Assembly: GCF_041260155.1 (NCBI RefSeq) | Contig: NC_091947.1 | Location: 26,360,115 to 26,424,114, forward strand | DNA from: Ptychodera flava | Lineage: Eukaryota > Hemichordata > Enteropneusta > Ptychoderidae | Direction of reading: 5' to 3' | DNA length: 64,000 bases | Shown: positions 40,901 to 51,200 of the stretch, one piece after another | Position numbering within the stretch: position 1 is the first letter of the stretch | Layout: the number at the start of each line of letters is the position of its first letter | Program-made: the position numbers and the translations under genes | Notes under the pieces: model-generated | What the model saw: only the letters and a program-made list of their open reading frames with translations | The model's database searches: none | What the model was told of the DNA's origin: nothing

Positions 40901-43900
40901 GTTTCGAACAGTTTGTCAAATTATCTAACATCTGTTCAAGAAAGCTTTTAAAGAATGCCTTCTTGGTGAAATTTTTAAAAAAATGAATAAAATGCATATT
41001 CTTCATCGTTAAATTGCTTTGTCATTGCCTTTTATTACACCAATATTCTTCATTTAGATCTTCTGTCTTTTAATGCATATGTAGTCCGAGGTGAAGTTAA
41101 AACAGCAAAAAAATATTTTTGGTCTCTTTCACTTTGCTCTATTAAATTAATGTATCATATACATCTTCATATTGTATTATATTATATTATATTATATTAT
41201 ATTATATTATATTATATTATATTATATTATATTATATTATATTATATTATATTATATTATATTATATTATAATATTATGATATATAGTATAGTATAGTAT
41301 AGTATAGTATATTATAGTATATTATAGTATGATTTATGTTATGTCATGTTATGTTATGTTATATTATATAATATCATATCATATCATATTATATTATATT
41401 ATATTATATTATATCATATTATATTATATTATATTATATTATATTATATTATATTATATTATATTATATTATAGTATAGTATATTATATTATAGTTTATT
41501 ATAGTATATTATAGTATATTATATTATATTATAGAAAAGTATAGTATAGTATAGCATAGTATAGTATAGTATATTATAGTATCTTATATTATGATTTATG
41601 TTATGTCATGTTATGTTATGTTATATTATATAACATCATATCATATCATATCATATTATATTATATTATATTATATTATATTATATTATATTATATTATA
41701 TTATATTATATTATATTATATTATATCATATTATATTATATTATATTATATTACATTATAGTATAGTATATTATATTATATTATATTATATTATATTATG
41801 TTATATCACATCATATCATATAATAATTTTCTATATTTATTGTCCATGATGTAATTGTCTCCCTCATTAAAGTAGAAATAAATGAATAGATGATTGATTA
41901 TATTTCATGTGTCTTTAAGAGTCCGTGTCAGGAAAGGAGACGCATGCAGAGACAGACTGCGACACAGAGATCTCTGTGTCATTTACCTTCGATAAAACGA
42001 CATAATAGACCTTAATTTCATGTCCCACATAAAATTTGAGACAGGAAAACCAGCTTCAATTACATCTATATACCTCGGTCATGCTTGCTCTCTTACCGGA
42101 TCAGCGCAGTTGCTGACATCTTGTATCTTGAATCCTATTTCACTCGCTGAAAATGTCACACAAAAAGACGAAATCAATCGACTTTTCCCGAGTACAAAGA
42201 GGAAGTGCGTATGTTGAAACTTTAAAGTCGACAACAATGATATTTTTGGCATCACTGTAGACATTCAAAATTGGGATTTACAAGATTCTGAAAAAGGTAG
42301 GACTGAGAAAATATCCGGTCTATATGGTTGGGTCTATGGTATAAGCTGCAAGTGCACGTCAACATTTTCTGAGGGGTAAATTTTTAATTATTCACCATGA
42401 AAAGTACTCTATGACAAGCACTTATGTCTATACTATGCGGAAGGTGTGCCATCAAAATGTCTGGAAAACAAACAAGCCCATGTAGCGAGACCAAAGAAAT
42501 GTTATGTTTACTCTATGTAACAAAGACATTTAACAACTGTAAAGCCATTTACACGTAAGATCACCTCTGAGCGACACAATTGATGGGTGTACTCTATATA
42601 TTACCTCCCTCCAGTACGGTTTCGGCGAATTTGCTCTTAGTTGAGCCGCTAGATATGGTCAGCAACCCTCCTTTAGAATGATAACCAGATTCGACGTGAC
42701 TTTCACTGTAAATAAAAATGATACAACATTACAGCGAGCCCTGAATATTTGATATATGAAGTGAAGTCTGACATTTATGATTGAAGCAACAACATAATTA
42801 AAGATATCAAAAAAGCCAGTGTGCCGGCCATAAGAAGAATGTCTTAACCTCTTGCGTTTGGTTATCGTAGCACACTAATTTTCAAAATTCCTCTGTAGTT
42901 AATTGGAAAAGTGACAATCTTCTCCTCTTCAAACTTTTTATACCGATTTCTTTCGTCCTGTGGAAACTCACCTCGTGTTGTTTTCTGATTTCAGAAAATA
43001 CGGCAACACTTTATCATAGCTCCATCCTTCAGCTCCAAGTCGTTCCCAGGAATCAAAGTCTTCCTTCGCACCTCTCACATACTTAAGCATATTAATACTG
43101 CTGGATCCTCCGACAACCTGGGCAGACATTTATTTATCTTTTTGGATGGTTAACCCTTTGAGCGCCAAAGTCTCTTTTAGTCACCTTCACAGCAAATATT
43201 TTCTGATTTTTGCCAAAATTTTGGTAAAAAACTGTAGCCGATGAAATGTGATGTCCATTTGGCCCAAAATTATGAAAAATTTTACGGAAAAATTCACTAA
43301 AATTGGTAAAACATGCATGAAAATTTTGGTGGGAAAACTACAGCAGTCAAAGGGTTAATCATAAAAGATCATTAAAATTCCACACGAAACAGAGGCTTTT
43401 AGAAGAGGAACGTGTGAGAAGCATATTCTACATAAAAATGGACTTGATTTTAAAATGCAGTCTTACAGGGACAAAGCGGCTCATTTTTACCCTTTTTGTG
43501 AATTTTGTGTGATATGAAAATTTGTTTGTGTTGTTTGACTTTGTGATACATGCTGAAATATCTATCAAATGTGTACAACTTTAACTCGACTTGCAGCCAG
43601 ACAAGATTAAACACTCTGTGAAACATATTCCGGTCTATACTGTAAAATCAAGTACCGTGCACAACTATTACCCTTGCATATACTGAACATATACTGTTAT
43701 ACGGAAGTTTGGACCTCGTCCCAGGCAAGCTTTCGTGACGAAATATGATAGGCGCTGTCCTTTCAAACAGATAAGAAAAGAAGCTTTTTCTTAACTAGTG
43801 GAAACGTTTTTTTGGAATAGGAAAGCACGTCGGAAAAAGAAATGTCCGTCTTGCCAAGAAGTCACAAACAAAATCATCTGGCAAAGGGGTAATTTTTGAC

Positions 43901-46606
43901 ACTTTTGCAGTTATGTACCGTGGTCTTTTTGTACACTGAGTGACTTTATGCATAGACAGTAGAGGGGGTAACCTCTACTGTCTATGCTTTATGCAAGTAT
44001 TCAACGTTTTCTTGATATCACAAAAAGTTAAAAAATGAAGAGCGACATTATCCCTAACGTAAGACAAAATTGCCATTGTGAGAAATTTTTGATCAAAGTT
44101 AAGCCGAATTCATGAACATGATTTGTTAAGATTTTGGGTTCTAGAAGCCATGTTTACCCCAAAATTTGTTGAAAGCGCAATTTTGTCCTGAGTGAGACAG
44201 CTTCCTTTCAATCAGTACCACTTCTCGCTTCCAAAAGCTTCATCATTAAAAAATTCTTGTTAAGGCCACCTGCATGCATAATTATCTCCTACTGTAAAAT
44301 AGTTCAATGGGATGAACCTTTCTCCAAACGGTGCTTAGTTTTGGCATAAAGTCATACAAGTAGAACGTTTAAATTGTCAAAGAAATTTAATCCTTCTGCA
44401 ATCATCAAAATTAGTCGAAGCTATGCGTGAACACCTGACTGAAAAAATAATACAGCGCTGAAATACGTCTTATCCAAGAAGATTTGACACGCCTTTCTTT
44501 ATGAAATGCATTTTTGGTAATAAATGTAAAGCGAAATATAAAGTTACTACACATTGTAAATAAAGACACTGTGTAGTAATTCTTACCATAGACTGAACAT
44601 GTGCAACGGTGTCATTTGTAATTTTTGCATAGATTATAAATTAGATGTGGGTTTCCAGAGGGTTGTTTACGTAAGCAGAGATTACAATGTGTTAAATATG
44701 ACTTTATTAATCATAATCATAATTTAGTAAAAATCATAATTATAATATGCTCAACTGGAATCCGGTAATCTGATAGGCTGAATCCGCGCTGCGTAACATT
44801 TTCGACCTAGCGCAATTTCGAACTTCAGCTTGAAAACTCAAGGCGAGATAATGTCGAACAAGTGTACGGCTTGAGATTTATTTTGATTATTAAATTTTAA
44901 GCGGATGCAGCACGATGAACCTAGAAATGAAGAGTTAGTTTATAAGCAGCGACGGCGATGTAACAACAGCATAATTTTCTAAGTTTTTTGAGCGTTTTTT
45001 CAAGTAAAATTCTTAAAAGTTCGATGTGTAATCTTAACTTTACCATTTTATAATGAGGTTATAAACGGTACGCTCAGCTATTCGATTGCGGATATTAGAC
45101 CTCTGGGAAGAAAATTCGCTTCGATCGGTGATTATTTCCCGCCAAATATACTGAATTTCACTCCAGAGGTCTTATATTTGCGACCACTGGACCATGCCGT
45201 GACCAAATACCGTCGCTTGCCGTTTATAACCTCTTATTATAATATGCTTACAAACCTGCACTCAGGTATTTGGTTGCGAATTATAATCTCATTATAATAT
45301 GCGAAACTTAAAATCGAGTGGACAATGTCGTTACTTAGGGTCGAAATTGATACGGTAGTTCAGGAGCTCCCAGCCTCACACAAACTCTAAAAAGAACGTC
45401 TCAGAACGTGCATGCGTGCACAGTTGATTTCATAAAATACGGTAACGCAACGCATCGATATCGCGATTAGACATCGAACTGGAAGAATTCTACTTGAAAA
45501 AAAGCTCAAAACTGTTAAATATTATGTTGTTGTTGCATAGCCTTCGCTGCTTACACATACTCTTCATGTGGGTTCGCCGAACTGCACTAGACTTAAATTT
45601 AAAAATCAAAATCAATTTCAAGCCATAGACTTGTTCGACATTATGGCGCGTTTTGAAACGTTCTTTTTGAGAGTTTGTGTTTAGGCGAGGTACCTGAACC
45701 GTCGTTCAAACTTCGGTCCTAAATAACAATATTGGCCACTTGTATTTATCGTAAGCATATTATAATTAGAGGTTATAAACGACAAGCGAGGGTATTTGGT
45801 TGCGGATATAAGACCTCTTGGGTGAAAGTTAGCATAACTGGCGGGAAATAATCACCGACATTGCTTGTAAATAAAATGATAATTATTCTAAAACATTCAT
45901 AATAATAATTTACTGATAGTTATAATTCATGTTTGATCATAATAGGAAAATTCAACACAAATAATGCCTAATTGGCCTGTGCAATTTAAGACTTATTTGC
46001 ATTCTCTCATTTTCGTTCTCTTATGAAGTCATTTGACCTATCTACTTCTAAAGATTACTCATATGACCTTGATTTTGCTTTTCATGCCCATATGATTCTG
46101 CTCCCAACGTTTCGTGTGACAAATTTTAGCCGCCTTACCTTTCCTTTGTTCCAATTTGAGCGTTGATCGTTCATAGCAAGGCAAGCGTGTTTCTGTGGAA
46201 CAGTCTGCAAAATGAGAGCGAATACGATTCACTGTCAGACAAAACTTTCTCAAATGCCATTCACAATACTCTGACCTGACGTTGATTATTGAGAGGACTC
46301 AGGATTGCAAGGCAGATGATGGCTCTTTTTACTTTATTACTCTTCATAGCAAGTGCATCATATGGGCCATGGAAGGGGCTCCCTAAAAGAATGCCTTACC
46401 TGATATGACCAGTCGATCTCTGAGTTCAAAAGACATCTCACCATCGCTGGAACATGAATTTCCGCCTTGGTATCATCAGGGCCAGCCTCCAACAGTAGAA
46501 CACTAATGTTCTCGTCCTCTGACAGCCGGTTCGCGAGAACACAACCTGCACTGCCAGCGCCAATAATAACATAATCATAGACGTTGGTTTCTTTATTAGC
46601 AGCCAT
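31912..46606 (-). CDS. GMC oxidoreductase (choline-dehydrogenase-like), copy C
   Basis: This is the complete copy. Coding exons in order: 46400-46606, 46139-46204, 42972-43117, 42605-42705, 42097-42146, 40486-40614, 40092-40208, 38918-39010, 37773-37826, 36974-37015, 34586-34680, 33635-33824, 32788-32840, 32293-32460, 31912-32041. All are GT-AG and give 546 aa, a normal length for the family. Seen: Rossmann [16 protein letters not shown] (residues about 13-28), GGSSSIN in exon 3, SAGSIGSPQ plus LLMLSGIGP across exons 7-8, GENLQDH across exons 8-9, the active-site His in [10 protein letters not shown], the partner Asn in GNTNAP, and C-terminus KQNM. The base before the catalytic His codes Leu where B has His. 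The start Met aligns with A and B; no mitochondrial leader or peroxisomal tail is seen. The micro-exon found in B has lost its acceptor here, so it is presumably skipped. Substrate is unknown. Confidence 0.93.
33920..34012 (-). repeat. tRNA-derived SINE head or tRNA pseudogene
   Basis: Read on the minus strand, TGGCCGAGTGG (A box) is followed about 55 nt later by GAGTTCGAACCC (B box), as in Leu/Ser-type tRNAs with a long variable arm. The acceptor stem does not close, so it is not a working tRNA. Copy B lacks this stretch. The adjoining 34015-34130 contains a block shared, reversed, with the repeat at 10.4 kb. Confidence 0.6.
34985..35115. repeat. Palindromic minisatellite with GTGCG/CGCAC units
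   Basis: Four or five alternating forms of AGTATCTTGTGCG and its inverse CGCACGAGATACT stand in a row. They lie in a copy C intron segment (34920-35488) that has no counterpart in copy B. Confidence 0.6.
35655..36360. repeat. Old interspersed repeat with sub-repeats (copy C)
   Basis: This is the counterpart of 11060-11745 at the same intron position. It shares GACACAAATTGACAT, GGCCATATTGGATCGTATCG and GAAATCGGTTCAGAAGTTGC. It was present before the duplication. Confidence 0.6.
36830..36859 (-). other. Relic of the 30-nt micro-exon in copy C
   Basis: On the minus strand the segment ends GGGATTTCCCTCGACGATAAG-like and keeps a GT donor (GTAAAC). The CAG acceptor present in copy B (AAACAG) is gone: C reads AAACTGGCC, two bases shorter. 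Skipping it leaves the main frame intact. Confidence 0.5.
37265..37335. repeat. (TAGG)n microsatellite
   Basis: TAGG units interrupted by ACATGTAGA, in the intron between exons 9 and 10 of copy C. It is equivalent to 12464-12535. Confidence 0.85.
37965..38345. repeat. Compound microsatellite (TAGG)n (TGCA)n (GTCT)n (TATG)n
   Basis: Successive tetranucleotide tracts end in an uninterrupted TATG run (about 38252-38340). It is the counterpart of 13840-14222 plus 16572-16630 in copy B, but without the LINE. Confidence 0.92.
39142..39850. mobile_element. 700-bp DNA element with roughly 150-bp inverted termini
   Basis: The left arm (39144-39290) carries GAGAGAGTAAGAAGTC, CAGTTTGGTGATTAACTTTG and GCATGGCC. 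The right arm (about 39700-39847) is its inverse, ending GACTTCTTACTCTCTC. About 400 bp of unique AT-rich sequence lies between. Copy B has no counterpart in the matching intron. No transposase is recognisable, so it is non-autonomous. Confidence 0.8.
41160..41825. repeat. (ATATT)n satellite-like array with ATAGT and TTATG variants
   Basis: About 650 bp of pentanucleotide ATATT units are broken by blocks of ATAGT and ATGTT. The block sequence (ATTATAGTATGATTTATGTT, then ATCATATCAT) occurs twice, near 41310-41390 and 41570-41660, so part of the array expanded by higher-order duplication. It lies in the intron between exons 5 and 6 of copy C. Confidence 0.9.
43150..43359. mobile_element. piggyBac-like MITE with TTAA target-site duplication
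   Basis: The 202-bp element (43154-43355) starts CCCTTTGAGCGCC and ends CAGTCAAAGGG. It is flanked by TTAA on both sides. Copy B has the empty site (GGATGGTTAATTTATAAAAG near 21230). A relative lies reversed at 59137-59361. Confidence 0.88.
43944..43993. mobile_element. 36-bp perfect hairpin insertion with 7-bp target-site duplication
   Basis: Positions 43951-43986 form a 15-bp perfect inverted repeat (CATAGACAGTAGAGG) around GGGTAA. They are flanked by CTTTATG at 43944-43950 and 43987-43993. Copy B has the empty site GACTTTATGCAAGTA at 21833-21847, which shows this is an insertion. It shares its outer seven bases with the hairpin at 28793-28825. Confidence 0.88.
44735..45900. mobile_element. 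Large foldback element with nested inverted repeats
   Basis: It occupies most of copy C intron 2 and is absent from copy B, whose intron is about 1.2 kb shorter. The left arm (about 44840-45030) carries TAATGTCGAACAAGTGTACG and AAGCAGCGACGGCGATG. The right arm (about 45400-45680) is its inverse. A second hairpin (45050-45250) pairs AGGTTATAAACGG with CCGTTTATAACCTC and recurs near 45770-45860. The motif ATTATAATATGC marks the junctions (44743, 45235, 45290, about 45765). No coding capacity is seen. Confidence 0.75.
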
Positions 46607-46703
46607 GTTGAATGACTTTCTAAATATGAGCGACCTATTTGCATGCATGGGTATTCTTTTAAAGGTCAGGCACTGACGACCGATGACACACAGGCACTAT
46701 ACA

Positions 46704-46740
46704 AACACTGCGACCTTGGATGATGTCAGCAAGGTCAATT
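46704..46740 (-). promoter_or_regulatory. Conserved 5'-flank block with AAGGTCA half-site (copy C)
   Basis: It matches 23711-23746 upstream of copy B: CACTGCGACCTTGGATGATG followed by TCAGCAAGGTCAATT, about 100 nt before the ATG. A transcription-factor role is unproven. Confidence 0.25.
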
Positions 46741-48289
46741 TTCTCGCAGGGACCGTCTCACTGATGTGTGCAAGTATTGCAAGTATGTTTCTCTTACAAT
46801 CTTTATGCAGTGCTGAATTTTTGCTGTACGGTTTACCTGTAAATATTTCAGTACAACAGCTTGAACGGTTTTTTTTCCGTCTGACCTGACAGCTGTATGT
46901 ACGCTTATTGTTGAATGGGTCAGTGACGACTGAGCTTTTGTCCCATACTTCGGTTTATCTTGACAAGCTGTGTAGGCCAAGGTATAAAGAGACAGTGCAA
47001 AGTTCATGACATTTAGCAAGTCATGATTCAATTTAAACGTGAATGCTTATTTCGTAACGTTGTTTACTGTTTCCAGAACAGTGGTCGAAAAATATGCAGT
47101 TACCCATGCAGCTGATTACGATAAATTGTTTATAATGCGGAGTTCATAATAATAATAAGTGTTCATCGAACTTTTAGGGTAACTTAACCTCAGTATAGTC
47201 TATGTGTGGATGACGTCCACTATAGCTAACTCCGATCATCACTTTCCATTGATGACCTAATTATTCCATTATGTGTTGAATGAGTAGGTGCACTGCGTTA
47301 ATAACCACTCTACCATGCCTGTGCTCGCCCTGACAATGGCGTCAAATGGATTAACAACATTGGTTATTGTCTCTTGATAAAAGTTAAGAACTTATAACCT
47401 GAATCAGAAATTGATAGTATGATAACCTATCATACATTTTTCCCCAATATTTTTCTTTTCGTTCAGCAAGGGAATATATGACGGTGTCGCCAGCCGTCTT
47501 CGACTTATGGTAGTAAGGACATTACGTCATTAGTATTTTCCAACTAAACGAAGAATAATATACTTATCATGTGCACTAGCGAACAATTCGTTATTTTCGC
47601 AAAATAAATTTAATTTTCTTACACGATTCCGTCTTTGAACTTTTGGAATACTTATGGAATAAAATCAATACGCCGTGGGCGTAGTCAATCGCATCCATTC
47701 GTCAATCTCGCGGACAAAGAGAGCGGGAAACGTAGTAGTCATATGTGGTCGGGCAGATGCCGCAATCGTTCGGCCTACAAGTAGTCGCGAAACAAGATTT
47801 CAAAGAGAGCAAAGACTTAGACATTTGCCTGAGAAATTTCTCCCATTTTTATCTGATAAGCAGGGTGAAACACTGAATCAAGGCGTTCAAAACGTTAGCC
47901 CTATGCTTGTCATACTCACTGAGTTTGAGTCAGATTATTTCTTTCTTTATTGTGGGCATACAGTCGTCATTACATTTCAAACCCAAACCGAAGCCGAGTT
48001 TATACTTAAAAAATTCGGTAACGGGATATACATATTGTAACGACACTTTACAAAACAGACTGTCATTATCGAAACAATTTTCTCCAACCTCTGTATAGTA
48101 CATTGAAATTCCTCTATCCAATTGTGTCCGTTCTCCAAGATAACGTCATTTGTGTAATGCTAATAATGAGGTAAACACATTTAGTTGTTGTATATTAGCG
48201 TTCAGGTCAATGAGTTAGTCCATAGAAAGTTCCCGGCTGTCATAATTCGATCCATATTTTGTCTCCAAAAATGTATATACTTTTGTAGT
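46741..48289. other. Intergenic region, paralogous to 23747-25929
   Basis: The flanks of copy B and copy C align through here into the 3' end of the membrane-protein gene. The B version has the extra insertion at 24490-25045. No exon-like segment is evident. Confidence 0.6.
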
Positions 48290-51200
48290 TTATATCGCTA
48301 TCGTTGTATTTTCTTGAAGGCCAATAACTCGACACTTTTTTTCGCACGAGGAAAACTCTGGTTCAAGAAAACAGAGGCCAGACATGTTCCTATGATGAAG
48401 ATGGTTGTGAGACTCACTGTGATTGGTACAAGGTAGAATATCTTGTGACTGCACCAGCCATGATATAATGATCAGTCCTACGTACACAAGCAAAGAATAG
48501 ACTATGCATGCGGTTCTGGACAAGGCAAAGCTGTTAGGGTGATTTCCTTTTGGCCACACCCGGTTTTGAATTCGCAGGAATGCCTCCATGGCAAACCAAG
48601 CTAAAATGGCCAGCAGGTACTGTATGGTAGGGATCCGCACCGCTTCGTTCATTCGGACCCATGCTCGACCTTTCGCCTCTGGGAGCCAGCTGAACAACCA
48701 CACGTTGAAACACATGTAACCAGCAAATGGCAGAATTCTCGTGAACGTTGGCAATTTCTTCCAGAATGACAGAGAGAATATCTGTGTCATGGCGAACAGC
48801 CAGAGGAACCCGCATAGAAACATCGGCCATGATTTAGTACCGTCAAGTTCGGGTCCGGCTATCTGAACAGCCACTGTGGTGCTGTGGACCACCACCCACA
48901 CTTCTAGAAACAACCTCCAGTAACGATTCAAGTGCATTCTGGTGTACATAAGGCTTCCCTGAAGCATCAAAATCCAAGTATATGCAAACCCAGAGACATG
49001 GGCCCAGGTGTTCTCCATTGGATGATACCAGAAAGTATAGACTGCGGCCCAGGCAAATGCATAGCCGTGGTACTTGCGGATGAAGTCGATGGGTTTGCTT
49101 CCAAGTCTCAGTTTTTGACTGAAGAATCCTTGGCTCTTCTCAGTTGGCCAGCCAAAGGCTAATCCACGGTCTTTGTACTCCAATAGTAGGACCAGAACGA
49201 GAAGCATTATTACGGAGCCCTGTGAGCTGGCTACGCTAACATCTTGAGCAAGCGCATCATAGAAGACTTGGGTCTGAATCAAATGCAACAGATGAAATCC
49301 TGCATTGATGTACAAAGCATGCCAATTAAATGGCGCCATCTCAGTCGAGTACTTTGGCTCTTTTGTTTTCATTTTCATCTTCTGGGCTTCGTAAATGACC
49401 ATCCATACGAAAATTTGATGAAATACGTAACACAGCCATACGACGATCCTCGTCAATGCGGTTGCCTTTTCGGGAGGCAGCTTCCAGTAGTGCCATCTGT
49501 AATGTGCGTCGGGACCGTACCTTCCGGTGATGTTAAACTCTTCTTCGAATGGTTCCGGAAGAAATCTATCTCTCGAGGTCATGCTAACGTTGTGTGTGTG
49601 GCCAGATTTAGCATCCCAGCCGCGTAGAGATCCAAGCCCAAATATGACTGCAGTGAGACACACTATGAACATCATTCCGAATTTCCACGCCCTCACGTCT
49701 TCCCGTTTATCTTTGTGCGTTACCTTTAAGTAAAAGAAGGAAAAAGGAGACTTAGCAAATGCCAATGGTGCGTACTCTAATAACATGTTGAATAAATTGA
49801 AGTTATCAGGACGCTTGAGAGTGAATATGTCAACATCAAAACATCGAAGCAACATTTTCTGAATGAGTCCAGTGGTACAATGATAACTTAAAGGGCAACA
49901 AAATATTCTCTTCCATGGCGGGAAATAATTGCAAACATTAGAGGAGGCACAAACAGACATTATACGAGAGGGGATAAAGACAGAATATGCTGCAACACTA
50001 CTCATTGCTATAATTTAGACTCCTGGAAACATATAATCAAATGAAATGTAAAAAAAGAGAGCTGTGATATCTCAGACTTAGGGTAGCTGAGAACGCGCCT
50101 CGGGGACAGATATTCTGACTCTCAAGCTTTTACAATACTTTTCTGATCTAACACTTGTGATGGTTTATTTTAAAGCTCCTAGGGTAAGAAAGACGTTCAC
50201 GATCATAGTTTTTCAGATATCAAAAATTTTATTTTTCCTCATGGAGTTAACCAAAGGGATGGCGGCCATTTTGAATTTCAACTTACATGAAGATGTCCGG
50301 TAATTTATTTTTTTCTGGTTACCAAAATTTGCATGGTGACCCCTGATTTTTATTCTTGATCGGGTAAGAGTATGGTTGAAAGTTTCATAGGTAAAAGGTT
50401 TGTGCAAAAGTTTGAGTATTTCACTTTCGAGGTACGTACTGCCTAAAAAACTGCTGCCTGACGTCACCGTTTTGAGAATTATCTCAAAACCAAATCACTG
50501 TACTAGAAATTGCTTAAATGGCATGAAGTCAAAGGTCAAATCGGCTAAGAGTGGACCGAAATTTTACAGGTAATCGCAAAACGTCTTCATTAAGTTATTT
50601 TACTCAAAGTTAAATATAATTGCTACCCATATTGTGAATTATTTTAAATTAGGGGATATTCCACAGCTGCCTAATCGCAGGAAACATGGCCCATATCTTT
50701 CAATTTAAGTGACGGGAAATACCATATTTGAGGCCGAGAGGAAACGCTAGCATGCACTGTATTTGAGAGCAAATATGCAAAGGAAATTTAGCAAAAATGT
50801 ATTTTTTTACGTTATTAGAAACATAAATGTCATCAACAGCATTGGTATAGAAAGATGACTAGTAGCAGGAATTCATGATGATAACAATGTAACATCAGAT
50901 ATCATTTACAGTATAATAAAATGTAAAACAACTGGGACATAGAAAAGGTAATATCAATCATCCCAAAGGTAGCGACTCAGGTTCATTGGCACGTATTTTC
51001 AATTTCTGTAAACCACCGATGCGCATTTTCATGTGGAAGAAGATGTCACACACGGGAGATGGGGTACATTTTTATTGGCTACGTCATCGAAGAGTTCAAA
51101 AAATGTGCCAGTTTTTCAAATACAGTGAGCATACGGTTGTTTTACTCAAAATCGCATTTTTTTTTTTAGTTTTTTAAGCAAAAAATTTAAGTCTCGATGG

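Noticed and set aside
49724-50005. N-terminal extension of the membrane-protein frame up to a Met at 50005
   Set aside because: The upstream roughly 94 codons lack a membrane-protein look. A pyrimidine tract and AG precede VTHKDKRED, and exon 1 at 53138-53191 joins in phase.
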